Assembly: GCA_034231615.1 (NCBI GenBank)
Contig: CM067316.1
Location: forward strand, 28,210,421 to 28,274,420
Source: Meghimatium bilineatum
Taxonomy: Eukaryota > Mollusca > Gastropoda > Stylommatophora > Philomycidae
Direction: 5' to 3'
DNA: 64,000 nucleotides
The position numbers and the translations under genes were made by a program. Positions 21,590 through 32,244 of the stretch are shown piece after piece. The notes beneath the pieces were generated by a model that was not told where the DNA came from, did no database searches, and saw only the letters and a list, made by a program, of their open reading frames with translations. How positions within the stretch are numbered: the stretch's first letter is position 1; each line of letters opens with the position of its first letter.

Positions 21590-22070
21590 CAACGAAATTG
21601 CTAATCCTACGAACTTTTATTTTTCCGATTGCAACATACGGCTGTGAAACATGGACCCTAAGTAAGACAGCGGAAAAGAAGATCAACGACTTTGGGATGA
21701 AATGCTACTGAAAGATACTTTGAGTAAGATGGAAGAAAAAACATAGAAACTCAGATATTATAAACACATTGAAGATTCTAGAGTGTTGGTTACTAAACAG
21801 AATAGCAAAAAGAAAACTACGCCTGTTTGGTCATATAAAGGGACACGTATGTTTAGAAGGACAAATAATGGAGGGCAGAGCTCCTGGGATGAAGAGAAAG
21901 GGCAGACCAAGAAGACGATCGACATTAAAAATAACGGGAATACATCGTTGGAAAATGTAACATGTCTTTACAGAAGGAGGTTCAGAGAGTTAATTTGGGA
22001 AGAAAATGCTCTGGAGAGAATTCGTAACATGACAACCAACTATTTAAAAAAAGAATGCTTCAGTTAAATA
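21590..22070 (+). pseudogene. RTE-B family LINE C-terminal copy
   Basis: Runs parallel to 20,620-21,075 at high similarity (shared CGAACTTTTATTTTTCCG, GTTGGTTACTAAAC, GAAAACTAC.CCTGTTTG, AAATAATGGAGGGCAGAG). Broken frames give LRLFGHIKGHVCLEGQIMEG and KGRPRR. It is a separate 5'-truncated insertion or a local duplication. Confidence 0.75.
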
Positions 22071-22161
22071 TGAGTGCAAAATCAGAACTTCTGACATGCA
22101 CAAATTTTCATAACTTACCGATGTTTGAACCATATTCTAAAGTGCGGTATGTAAGAGAAAG

Positions 22162-22166
22162 AGAGT

Positions 22167-22204
<38 letters not shown>
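22162..22204. repeat. (GA)n microsatellite
   Basis: About 40 bp of GA repeats. The surrounding 22,070-22,340 has no other assignable content. Confidence 0.95.
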
Positions 22205-22209
<5 letters not shown>

Positions 22210-22340
22210 TCATTCAGGGACAGATCAAAGCACTTAAAATAGTGAGCGTGTGTATTTTAGGTAGGTGACCTTGTTTTTCAATGAATGTCTTTAGACTAAG
22301 CATGACATCGCCATATCTCTTCAAAATTTATTGAAAAGAA

Positions 22341-22618
22341 AATAATGAGGAATGTAAGAAATGACCAACAGAGAAATAACTTTGACCCGCTCAACATAGG
22401 TGGTCACGAGATACCAGAACTACGATATGCTGACAATACAACATTATTGGCACACAGTCAAGCAGGTCTCCAATAACTCATAAACTCCATTAGATAACAG
22501 AAAACAAACCATATCTCTAAATGGAAATTAGACCAAGCTTATGACAAGCGACAAAACCACTAGAAAGTTTTCAATCAGTATCAACAACAGCGAATTAGAA
22601 AGAGTCACGAGTTTTGAA
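22341..22618 (+). pseudogene. RTE-B family RT, upstream half of a split copy
   Basis: Reads MRNVRNDQQ, LNIGGHEIPELRYADNTTLLAHS (YADN in place of YADD) and SINNSELERVTSFE, then stops being RTE at 22,618. The next expected residues (YFGFPINTNG) occur at 27,413. So this is the outer host of the nested stack: AGTTTTGAA at its broken end is repeated at 27,404-27,412. Confidence 0.8.
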
Positions 22619-24037
22619 AGATTCACCAGATGGCTATATAACACGGATGGCAAGCAAGGATGGTGATGATGATAGCGCTATCGAACTGGCATTGGTGTCA
22701 TCAGCTTCTGTGGCTATCTGCAAATGGGACGTGCTGGGGCATCATGGCAGTGACCACCTCCCATGTGTTGTTCTCTTGAAAAATGACAAAAATAAGCAGA
22801 TACGGCCAAAGGTAAGATCCTTTAAGTATGATCGCAGAGGTGTGGATGTTGTGAGCAGAATTCGACAAGACAAACGTAAGGCTCAAGTAGTGCGAAATCA
22901 GGTGTGGGATAAGCCCCACTGGTGGAACGAAGAGGTGCAAAGTGCATGGAGCGAGAAACGGAAAGCAGTAGCACTATGGCAAAGAGCAAGGAAACGTGTT
23001 GTGGCTCAGCCCATGGAGGTCGCACAATGGAAACGGAAGAAATATATCTTAGTCCAAACCTTCAAAGATATTGCAAACAACAAATTGGTCAGAGAAATGT
23101 GGAGGCATATCAAGAAATCAGGAAAACGATTATAGATAGGTGTAAGAACTTGAGCATGGAAAACCATAAGCTAATCACAGTTGAAGAAATCAGGAAGGCG
23201 CTGAAAAGTACAAAAAACACAGCACCAGGGCCATATGACATTAGATACGACGACATTAGTCGGAGAACGGATGAGGAGTTGGGAGAGTTGGCGGACATGT
23301 TCAATAATAGCATTCTAAAGGGCACAGTGAAAGAAGACTGGTTGTACAGCTATTTAGTTCCACTACCCAAACCTGGGAAGGACCACACCAGGATACATGG
23401 CTACAGAATAATAACAATGCAGAATACGATAGGCAAGTTTTTAAAAAAATTTGTGGCCTGGAAAGTATCGTGTTATCTTGAAAGTAATAAGTGTTTACCG
23501 CCGTTGTTAGGAGGGTATCGCCCAGGAAAGAGGACATGGCAGAATGCAGCCTTATTTGCGCAGGAAGTTTTTGAGGCGTTCGATTCGCGCATGGAGACAT
23601 GTGCGGTCGCAATAGACCTTGAGGATGCGTACAGTAGGGTGTCCTTGGATATCTTGATGGACCAGCTGTTAAATCTTGCAGTTAATCCTTTTGTCGTGCG
23701 GTGGGTTGGCGCCGCCCTGATGCACAGGATAGTGGTTCTTAAGTGTGGTAACTGGATATCTGCACCAACGGTTATTAGCCCTGGTCTGCCACAGGGATCG
23801 CCTCTATCTCCTGTACTTTTCAATGTATACACAGTACATATCGCTGGCAATCAAATCACAGGTGTTGGCAGAACAATGTCATATGCCGATGATATCCTGG
23901 TGTATAGACAGGGCAGAAATCGAGAAGAGTGCGTCGTGGAACTATAGAAGGAGTTGGACAGACTGACGACTTGGTGTCGAGATACGGGAGGAGTGTTTAA
24001 TCCCTCTAAGGCATTCGTGAGGTGGTTTTCCTTGAAT
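22619..24037 (+). pseudogene. I-like LINE copy B, 5' piece: endonuclease end, linker, RT fingers and palm
   Basis: Starts inside the endonuclease (GYITRMASKDGDDDSAIELA, SDHLPCVVLL), then a linker (VRSFKYDRRGVDVV; VWDKPHWWNEEVQSAW). A frameshift near 23,080 leads to an open RT frame up to a stop at 23,945: KNTAPGPYDIRYDD, LVPLPKPGKDH, YRPGKRTWQNAALFAQEVF, AIDLEDAYSRVS (motif A), LPQGSPLSPVLFNVYT (motif B) and MSYADDILVYRQG (motif C, about 23,876-23,914). It is 5'-truncated within the endonuclease and interrupted at 24,037 by RTE-A. It would copy the element's RNA at a nicked target if intact. Confidence 0.88.
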
Positions 24038-25954
24038 GACATCCTAAAATTGTGTGACGAACGGAGAGAAATGAAAAAGATTAAGAAAGAGGCCCCTGAA
24101 ATGTCAGGGCAATATAGCAAAATAAACAAAAACATCAGAAGGAAAATGAAACAAGCACAAGAAGTGTGGCTAGAGGAAAAATGCGAAAACATCAATGAAG
24201 GTATTAAGCGCGGAAACAGTAAGGTAGCATACGACACTCTAAGAAAGATAACACAGCCAAATAGACAAACGATATCTACAATACAAGACAAACACGGAAA
24301 GATACTCAATGAAACAACAGATATAGTGAAAAGATGGACAGAGTATTGCAAGGAGCTGTATAACTGCAAGTGTAATCCTGACTACACGATATTACAGAAT
24401 TCTGAGCTAAACAACAGAGAAATAGGAAATGCAGAAATTCTAGTAGATGAAATAAAAGAGGCCATACGAACATTGAAAGGAGGGAAGTCACCTGGTATAG
24501 ACAACATTCCAGCAGAATTGTTGAAATACGGGGGCATTAATGTGGTAAATATTATGACCAAAATATGCCAAAATATATGGAACACAAAACAATGGCCCAC
24601 TGAGTGGACACAATCACTAATAATACCAATTCCCAAGAAAGGAAATTTGAAAGTGTGTACAAATTACAGAACAATTAGCCGTATAACACACCCCAGTAAA
24701 GTGATGCTCAAAATACTACTTAACAGAATAAAACACAAGTCGGAAGAAATAATTGCAGAAGAACAAGCTGGCTTCAGAGCAAACAGAAGCACCGTTGAAC
24801 AAATATTTAACATCCGAACACTAATCGAAAAACATATTCAACACCAACGTGATTTATACCACAACTTCATTGACTTTACAAAGGCCTTTGATCGTGTTTG
24901 GCATGATGGTCTGTGGCACATACTAAGGAAATTTAATTTTGACACCACAATTATAGACATTATTGAAGCTCTGTACGAAAATGCAAATAGTGCTGTCTTG
25001 TCACACAATACAATTGGAGAGTTCTTCAAAACAACTGTGGGAGTTCGACAGGGATGCGTAATGTCCCCAGTACTTTTTAACATATACTTAGAGCACATCA
25101 TACAAGAAACATTGCATGACTACAACACGTCTATATCGATCGGAGGTCGCCCTATTTGCAACTTGCGTTTCGCTGATGATATTGATCTTATAGCTGGGTC
25201 AGAACAATCATTGCAAGAATTAACATCAAAGTTAGAAAAAGTTACCAGCAAGTACGGAATGGAAATCAATTCAGATAAGAGCAAAATTTTGGTAAACAGC
25301 AGAGACACAGAAAACCAGACTAATATCATGATGAATGGACACAAGCTTGAAGAGGTGAATACCTTCAAATACCTCGGATCCAGTATATGCAGCGATGGTA
25401 AATGCAAAGCAGAACTAAAAATAAGGCTGGAGATGGCTTTAGCGTCATTGTCAAGGCTAACTGTGATTTGGAAAAGCAACATCAGTGTTGGAGTGAAAAT
25501 CAAACTGTATAGGTCGCTGGTGCTTTCTGTTGTGTTGTATGGTTGTGAGAGTTGGACACTCACTGCGGACATGGAGAGAAGATTACAGGCTTTCGAGTAT
25601 AAATGCTACAGAAGAATTCTACGAATTTCCTATAGGGAACATAAGACCAATGTGTACGTAAGAAATAAAGTAGAGATGTGTGCAGGTGTCCAGGAGCCAT
25701 TGCTTTCAATAGTGAAACGACGAAAACTAGCATGGTTCGGACATGTATGCAGGCACGATTCCTTGTCAAAAACAATACTGCAGGGAACTGTCGAGGGTGG
25801 AAGAAGCAGAGGAGGACAAATAAAGACATGGACAGACAACATCAACGAATGGACAGGGCAAGATATTTCTACACTCATCCGCATCGCTGAGGATAGAATT
25901 CTCTGGAGGACTCTGTGTGCTGAGACATCCAATGTGGTACCCCTACGACCCTGA
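24038..25954 (+). CDS. RTE-A reverse transcriptase, unbroken frame, endonuclease missing
   Basis: About 638 codons without a stop. In order: an N-terminal basic helix region (MKKIKKEAPEMSGQYSK, IRRKMKQAQEVWLEEKCE), a linker EAIRTLKGGKSPGIDNIPAELL, SLIIPIPKKGN, EEQAGFRANRSTVEQIF, FIDFTKAFDRVWHDGLW (motif A), TVGVRQGCVMSPVLFNIYLE (motif B), LRFADDIDLIAGSE (motif C, FADD, about 25,168-25,209), INSDKSKILVNS, FKYLGSSICSDG, VVLYGCESWTL, and the RTE tail LAWFGHVCRHDSLSKTILQG, RSRGGQIKTWTDNINEWTG, ending VVPLRP. All RT catalytic aspartates are visible. The endonuclease is missing, so it cannot mobilise itself. The frame runs in from the I-like element: an ATG at 23,954 gives 28 I-like residues fused in frame. 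Confidence 0.9.
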   Translation, partial: DILKLCDERREMKKIKKEAPEMSGQYSKINKNIRRKMKQAQEVWLEEKCENINEGIKRGNSKVAYDTLRKITQPNRQTISTIQDKHGKILNETTDIVKRWTEYCKELYNCKCNPDYTILQNSELNNREIGNAEILVDEIKEAIRTLKGGKSPGIDNIPAELLKYGGINVVNIMTKICQNIWNTKQWPTEWTQSLIIPIPKKGNLKVCTNYRTISRITHPSKVMLKILLNRIKHKSEEIIAEEQAGFRANRSTVEQIFNIRTLIEKHIQHQRDLYHNFIDFTKAFDRVWHDGLWHILRKFNFDTTIIDIIEALYENANSAVLSHNTIGEFFKTTVGVRQGCVMSPVLFNIYLEHIIQETLHDYNTSISIGGRPICNLRFADDIDLIAGSEQSLQELTSKLEKVTSKYGMEINSDKSKILVNSRDTENQTNIMMNGHKLEEVNTFKYLGSSICSDGKCKAELKIRLEMALASLSRLTVIWKSNISVGVKIKLYRSLVLSVVLYGCESWTLTADMERRLQAFEYKCYRRILRISYREHKTNVYVRNKVEMCAGVQEPLLSIVKRRKLAWFGHVCRHDSLSKTILQGTVEGGRSRGGQIKTWTDNINEWTGQDISTLIRIAEDRILWRTLCAETSNVVPLRP

Positions 25955-25981
25955 AGGGTTACGGGTTTATTGATTGATTGA
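24038..25981 (+). mobile_element. RTE-A insertion with 11-bp TSD and (ATTG)n tail
   Basis: TTTCCTTGAAT occurs at 24,027-24,037 and again at 25,982-25,992, exactly flanking 1,944 bp foreign to the I-like element. Copy A lacks the insert: its minus strand runs through TTTCCTTGAATAATCACATGG. The insert ends in TTATTGATTGATTGA, a short tandem tail typical of RTE elements. It is 5'-truncated (no endonuclease). Its long unbroken frame and perfect TSD suggest it is the youngest layer here. Confidence 0.93.
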
Positions 25982-25992
25982 TTTCCTTGAAT

Positions 25993-27403
25993 AATCACAT
26001 GGTGAAGACACCCATGCCACAAGTTTCGTTGTCCGGGAAATGTTTGGAAAGAACTAGCACAATGAGATATCTGAGTGTGTTTTTTGACAGAAGTCTGAGT
26101 TTCAGGGAACATGTTGACCACGTTATCATAAAGGCAGACAAAGGCTTAGCAGCAATGAAGGTTATGGCTGCTGCGCAGTGTGAGCAGAGATTGTTATTTC
26201 TTTTGTACCAGGGTTTGGTTGTGGCTGTGGTGGAATATGCACTGGCAATTCTGACTCTTAGCCGAACTCAGATCATCTTAGCCGAACTCAGATCGAAAGA
26301 ATGAATAGAATCCAGAATGCAGCAATGTGTATCATACTGGGATGCACAAGAGACACATCGACAAGAGCTATACGATACCTACTTGACTGCCCAACAGCTG
26401 AGCATAGATTACAGTATTGCCGTGCACGGGCGTACCTTCAAATATATGCAGATAAGGAACACCCGTTGCATTCCGAAATACAGAGTGTTAAATGCAGCAG
26501 ACTCAAGAGAGGAAGGTCGTGGATGGGACGTGCTGAGGATGTCATACAAAGCGTGTGCAGATTGCAGGATGTGGCAGCAGGTGCGGAATGGATAGGTCTA
26601 CCCACAGATTTCGAAACTTGTTTGAGACTAGTAATATCACTTAGCAGGGAATGCAGATAATGTTGTCCCACAGCTGTGGAGAAAAAAATGCAGGCTTTAA
26701 TCAGTGAGAATACCAAAGGGGGATGTGATTATATACACTGATGGATCTGTGATTAGACATGTTCGCAGTGCTTGGACCTTCACAGCACAGTGCGCAGGTA
26801 AAACAATAAAGGAGTAGAGTGGTGCCTTTGCGGTCACTACGAGTATGACCATGGAGACTATGGCGGTGACCAGGGCATTTTAGTGGTATGCACACAGAAG
26901 GTAACTCAGGTCTGCATCTTGAGTGACTCTCTGAGTATGATTAAGAAGGTACAAGTGGGTCTCTTTCGCGAACAGTGGATTGAGGCCTTGAGAAAGGCGA
27001 GATTGAAAGTGGTTACATTTATTTTCGTGCCGGGACATGTGGGCGTTCGAGGCAATGATAGAGCGGATCAACTGGCATCGTGCGCGATGGTGGCACAGGG
27101 CGATGGGGCAATGGATCGCGCTGCCGTTTTGAACTCCTTAAGAGATATAACACGCGAGAGTGAGACTAATGTGGATGATGATTCCTTTTCAATGGCTAGG
27201 ATTAAAGATCAAGAATTGAAATGCGGTGTTGCTAGAGGTGAACATTTTGGAGGGCGCAGACTAATGATGGTCAACCAGCATAGCACCTGTACTGTCAGCA
27301 GAAGTGTAATGGATGATACACTCAAGGAGAGATCGGAGCAACTATGGACGTGTCCTGTTTGCAGTGATGATGATCCGACGACTAACTAACTAACTAACTA
27401 ACC
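25993..27403 (+). pseudogene. I-like LINE copy B, 3' piece: RT thumb and RNase H
   Basis: Resumes with NNHMVKTPMPQVSLSGKCLE and continues RSLSFREHVDHVIIKADKGL. A 21-bp class duplication near 26,262-26,295 (CTTAGCCGAACTCAGATC twice) breaks the frame. RNase H follows: YTDGSV at about 26,735, METMAVT at 26,852, CILSDSLSM at about 26,921, VPGHVGVRGNDRADQLAS at about 27,028-27,081, ending CPVCSDDDPTTN and a stop at 27,387. The D, E, D, D set is present but spread over broken frames. The tail is (CTAA)n. Copies A and C end the same way, so the tail is a family feature. Confidence 0.88.
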
Positions 27404-27412
27404 AGTTTTGAA

Positions 27413-27530
27413 TACTTTGGTTTTCCTATCAACACTAATGGGGTTTGCTATGAAGAAGTCAGAAGCACGTTGGCTATCGCGTCAAAGAAGCTGATACAAA
27501 TGAAAATCATATTGCTGAGCAGCTGCAAAA
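27413..27530 (+). pseudogene. RTE-B family RT, downstream half of the split copy
   Basis: Continues the frame of 22,341-22,618 across the I-like insertion: YFGFPINTNGVCYEEVRSTL then AIASKKLIQM, the block after FEY in RTE reverse transcriptases. It fades at about 27,530 where PLE coding sequence begins. Confidence 0.8.
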
Positions 27531-28679
27531 AAACCAAAACTAACATTTCTATTGTTGATTTCCTCGACATCTGTGTTTCCATAGGATCTACATCCCTTAC
27601 CACATCCGTTCATTACAAGCCCACTGCTTCTCATTATTTCTTCTTTACACATCATCTCACCCAAGATCTTGTCACCATTCCCTCCCTTTTTCTTAGCTAC
27701 TCCTTCTTCGTCGTTTCTGCCAAGACGACGCAGATTTCCTGTGTCAGTCTAAAAACAATGTTGGACTTTTTTCGCCGTCGCTTGAATCCTGAAGATATCC
27801 TATCTTCAGCTGTGCAACGCGTTTTACCCATTTTCCGTTCTGATGCCCTTTTACCATCTGCTAAACATATATCTGACCGCCCTATACTAGCTATTACTTT
27901 TCACCCACATAATATGTCAGCACTACATATCCTTTCACCAGACTTCTCTATCCTCCAATTCGATCCGATCTCTAGTCCTGTATTTCCCTCACTTCTCCTT
28001 GTCGCTTTTCGGAGAGATAGGAACCTTCGTGATCTCTTGATTCATTTTAGTTTCAGCACTTCTGTAGGTCAATTAGGAACTGTTGCTTGTACCCGTAATT
28101 GTTTGACTTGCCCTTTTGTTATTCTCCCTCCCATGTCAGTTCCCTAAGTCTAATTTCGAGATTAAAGACTCGTTCTGATGTTTGTCCGTAATTTAATATA
28201 CTCATCATATGTAAGCGTTGTGGTATGAAGTATATCGGTGAAACAGGTTATCACTGAACATTTAAGAGATATCAAGACTCATCGTGACTCGCCGGTACCA
28301 TTCCTTTCAACAGCCCTTCACATCATGGCAGCACTGATGTTTCTGTAACTCGTCTGTTATGTTGCTATTCCGGTAACCGACAACGTCAGTCTTTGGAATA
28401 TCGGCTCATTTGTCATATGGGGTCTTACCAACAACACGGTATGAACATTAATCACCGTTTTTTTTAAATTTACCCACTACTTTTTTATAACCTATACTAC
28501 CATATTTCATTGATCCCTGTAACTGTTGTATGTGCACGCTCATAAGCAATTATCTTTGTTTTTGGTAGATTTCAGTGTATTTGTTATATGGCATTGTTCT
28601 TTCTGCTGATTATACTGTATTCCAACTGTCAAGTGTGTATGAGTATACCCTATTAGGTAATGCTTTATTGTTAACTGCT
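27531..28679 (+). pseudogene. Penelope-like element PLE1: RT C-terminal region and GIY-YIG endonuclease
   Basis: The frame to 28,145 has PLE landmarks: VDFLDICVSI, VHYKPTASHYFFF, DFFRRRLNPEDILSSAVQRV, ILAITFHPHN, ILQFDPI, VAFRRDRNLRDLLIHFS, GTVACTRNCLTCPFVIL. Two shifted frames then give IICKRCGMKYIGETG and FNSPSHHGSTDVSVT, QRQSLEYRLICHMG, the GIY-YIG nuclease that ends canonical PLE proteins. It is frameshifted, so inactive. Its 3' UTR stops at 28,679 and resumes at 32,259 after the palindromic insertion. Confidence 0.85.
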
Positions 28680-28759
28680 TTACAGATTGGTATAAATAAC
28701 CAAATGGTCAGAGGGTGTCCGACAAAGTGGATGGTGCCGCAGTAACCTAATGAACAAAC

Positions 28760-30400
28760 AGTAACGCAAAATGAGGTAAACAGGTTACTAAAACACTTAC
28801 CTAGCCTATTAATAAAAATATATTTTTAAAAAAACATACAATAAAACTAAACAGGACAATTCTCAACGTATCGGCTCAAATTGAACCTTTTTCAAGAGAC
28901 AAACAACAGATAACGACAAAATAAAAAACAAAATAGATGTCTATATTTCATCAAGCCCCGTCTCCATAATAGCGCAGGGATGGCAACGCATCTAGTAAAA
29001 GTGAAAATGCGTGCATTCATTATAAACAAACCGAAAGTGGGAAATTAGAGACACTATAGATGAGTGCAAGAATAATAAAAGAAAAAGATAAGAAAAATAC
29101 CCCTTTTGTCACTCTATCAGACAGGCAGGTTTTAAGAACATAGTCACAACAGGCACGACTGAAGGGAACAGAGACAGATGGGGACGTGAGAAAATATTCA
29201 TGTGACAACCTAGCAAGGCTTGGAAACAACGATCCTGATAACAATACTGTGAACAGAGAACCATGGTCACCTACGTCAACAAGAATGGCATATGACAATG
29301 ATAGATGAGTAATGATGAGGTTGTGTGGTGGTGGGGTGAGTGGGTTTGGGGGAAGTAAGGATAGAAGAAGAATCAACATTTGAAAACGCATGGAATGAAT
29401 GTGAAACCAAATATAGACATAAACATATATATATAACCAAACCTAAACATACATAGAAATGTAAACACACACCAAGAGTCAAGAAATAAACACATAACAA
29501 GATGGACACAGATGTGTGAAGGATACCCACACAAAATGCACAGGCATGTAAATGTATCCGCACACAGGAAAGGGCTCACACCAGAATAGGTATACACATT
29601 GACACAGAATGGAGATACGTGCATTAACATAAAAAAGCGCTCACATAAATATACATATATATATGTATACATAAATATGAACATTCATGCACATAAACAC
29701 TTTCTCACATAAATAATAACATGAACATTCGTACACATAGAAACATATACATATATTAATGTAAATATAAACGTTCGTTCACATAAAGATAATGCTATAA
29801 CAACTGCATATGTATACATACAAATGTGTGACCCAAAGTAATTGTGTGGATACATAGAACCATGTAAAACGAAATGCATATTCAAATAACTATACATGTG
29901 TGGGCACCCATCGAAGAGACAACTGCAATAAAAACGAGGAAATCAAAATCTAAATATGTAAATGATTTAACAATAACAAAATGGCAGAGTACAAAATAAT
30001 CACATATTGACATACACAAACGAAAGAAGACATAAAGGAATTATATAGAAGAACGGCAAACACAAAATAATAATTATTCACGAAAGTGTACAAAGACAAA
30101 TAATTACAAGAAACAGTGCAATACGGGAGTAGAGGGTATAAAGAAAAGGTGGGTAACTCAAACAAAACGGTGATTAATGTTCATTCCGTGTGGTTGCAAG
30201 ACTCCCATATGACAAATGAGACGATATTCCAAGGACTGACGTTGCCGGTCACCGATATAACAACGTAACAAACCGGTTACAGAGACATCAGAGCTACCAT
30301 GATGTGACGGGCTGTTAAAATGATTAGCCACTGGGGAGTCACGATGATTCGTGATATCTCTCAAATGTTCGGCGAATCTATCAGCTAAACGTGTACCAGT
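28760..30400 (-). repeat. Left arm of PLE palindrome
   Basis: On the minus strand: a GIY-YIG fragment (30,364 to 30,158; RDITNHRDSPVANHFNSPSH, SLEYRLICHMGVLQPHG), an AT/GT-rich 3' UTR, then the hammerhead-like motif at 28,855-28,896. About 29,030-29,320 on the plus strand holds a captured RTE tail (IRQAGFKNIVTTGTTEGNRD). The arm starts inside the GIY-YIG domain, so it is 5'-truncated. Confidence 0.9.
28855..28896 (-). ncRNA. Degenerate hammerhead-like motif (PLE 3' end, left arm)
   Basis: On the minus strand: CTTGAAA, a stem GGTTCAATTTGAGCC, then GATACG and GTCC. Hammerhead cores read CTGATGA-stem II-GAAAC-GTC, so both strands of the core are mutated and activity is unlikely. PLE terminal repeats are known to carry hammerhead motifs. 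Confidence 0.5.
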
Positions 30401-30438
30401 AAAATTATATTAAAGTAGACTTCATGTAAAGTAAACTG

Positions 30439-30845
30439 TCCCATGTCATCGAAATTGTTTGAATTGCCCTTTTGTTATTCTCACTCCTATTTTACAGTTT
30501 CCTAAATCACACTTTGATATTCATGATTCTTTTTCATGTGTGTCCCGTAACTTAATATACTCTATCATATGTAAGCGTTGTGATATGATGTATATTGGTG
30601 AGACTGGTAGACGCTTAGCTGATAGATTCGCCGAACATTTGAGAGATATCACGAATCATCGTGACTCCCCAGTGGCTAATCATTTTAACAGCCCGTCACA
30701 TCATGGTAGCTCTGATGTCTCTGTAACCGGTTTGTTACGTTGTTATACCGGTGACCGGCAACGTCAGTCCTTGGAATATCGTCTCATTTGTCATATGGGA
30801 GTCTTGCAACCACACGGAATGAACATTAATCACCGTTTTGTTTGA
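30439..30845 (+). pseudogene. PLE GIY-YIG endonuclease, right arm (5'-truncated)
   Basis: A 128-codon frame opens at 30,459: NCPFVILTPILQFPKSHF, LIYSIICKRCDMMYIGETGR, RRLADRFAEHLRDI, NHRDSPVANHFNSPS, LEYRLICHMGVLQPHG, stop at 30,843. The GIY-like IYSI, the YIGET, the arginine in RLADRF and the N of VANHF are the expected nuclease positions, with the CxxC (CKRC) insert typical of PLEs. The domain nicks DNA during PLE integration. No RT precedes it, so it is a dead 5'-truncated copy even though this frame is unbroken. Confidence 0.85.
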
Positions 30846-32244
30846 ATTACCCACCTTTTCTTTATACCCTCTACTCCCGTATTGCACTGTTTCTTGTAAT
30901 TATTTGTCTTTGTACACTTTCGTGAATAATTATTATTTTTGTGTTTGCCGTTCTTCTATATAATTCCTTTATGTCTTCTTTCGTTTGTGTATGTCAATAT
31001 GTGATTATTTTGTACTCTGCCATTTTGTTATTGTTAAATCATTTACATATTTAGATTTTGATTTCCTCGTTTTTATTGCAGTTGTCTCTTCGATGGGTGC
31101 CCACACATGTATAGTTATTTGAATATGCATTTCGTTTTACATGGTTCTATGTATCCACACAATTACTTTGGGTCACACATTTGTATGTATACATATGCAG
31201 TTGTTATAGCATTATCTTTATGTGAACGAACGTTTATATTTACATTAATATATGTATATGTTTCTATGTGTACGAATGTTCATGTTATTATTTATGTGAG
31301 AAAGTGTTTATGTGCATGAATGTTCATATTTATGTATACATATATATATGTATATTTATGTGAGCGCTTTTTTATGTTAATGCACGTATCTCCATTCTGT
31401 GTCAATGTGTATACCTATTCTGGTGTGAGCCCTTTCCTGTGTGCGGATACATTTACATGCCTGTGCATTTTGTGTGGGTATCCTTCACACATCTGTGTCC
31501 ATCTTGTTATGTGTTTATTTCTTGACTCTTGGTGTGTGTTTACATTTCTATGTATGTTTAGGTTTGGTTATATATATATATGTTTATGTCTATATTTGGT
31601 TTCACATTCATTCCATGCGTTTTCAAATGTTAATTCTTCTTCTATCCTTCCTTCCCCAAACCCACTCACCCCACCACCACACAACCTCATCATTACTCAT
31701 CTATCATTGTCATATGCCATTCTTGTTGACGTAGGTGACCATGGTTCTCTGTTCACAGTATTGTTATCAGGATCGTTGTTTCCAAGCCTTGCTAGGTTGT
31801 CACATGAATATTTTCTCACGTCCCCATCTGTCTCTGTTCCCTTCAGTCGTGCCTGTTGTGACTATGTTCTTAAAACCTGCCTGTCTGATAGAGTGACAAA
31901 AGGGGTATTTTTCTTATCTTTTTCTTTTATTATTCTTGCACTCATCTATAGTGTCTCTAATTTCCCACTTTCGGTTTGTTTATAATGAATGCACGCATTT
32001 TCACTTTTACTAGATGCGGTGCCATCCCTGCGCTATTATGGAGACGGGGCTTGATGAAATATAGACATCTATTTTGTTTTTTATTTTGTCGTTATCTGTT
32101 GTTTGTCTCTTGAAAAAGGTTCAATTTGAGCCGATACGTTGAGAATTGTCCTGTTTAGTTTTATTGTATGTTTTTTTTAAATATATTTTTATTAATAGGC
32201 TAGGTAAGTGTCTTAGTAACCTGTTTACCTCATTTTGCGTTACT
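30603..32244 (+). repeat. Right arm of PLE palindrome
   Basis: Reverse complement of the left arm with only scattered differences (for example the codon giving CYTGD here and CYIGD on the left). The captured RTE tail lies on the minus strand at about 31,684-31,974. The 3' UTR open frames are repetitive GTGTATATG-like readings, not proteins. Confidence 0.9.
32108..32151 (+). ncRNA. Degenerate hammerhead-like motif (PLE 3' end, right arm)
   Basis: Mirror of the 28,855-28,896 motif with the same core changes (CTTGAAA; GATACG). Confidence 0.5.

Noticed and set aside
29276-31985. Long Cys/Tyr-rich open frames in both palindrome arms
   Set aside because: They read GTGT/TATA-rich 3' UTR sequence of the PLE in arbitrary frames; no domain and no start context.
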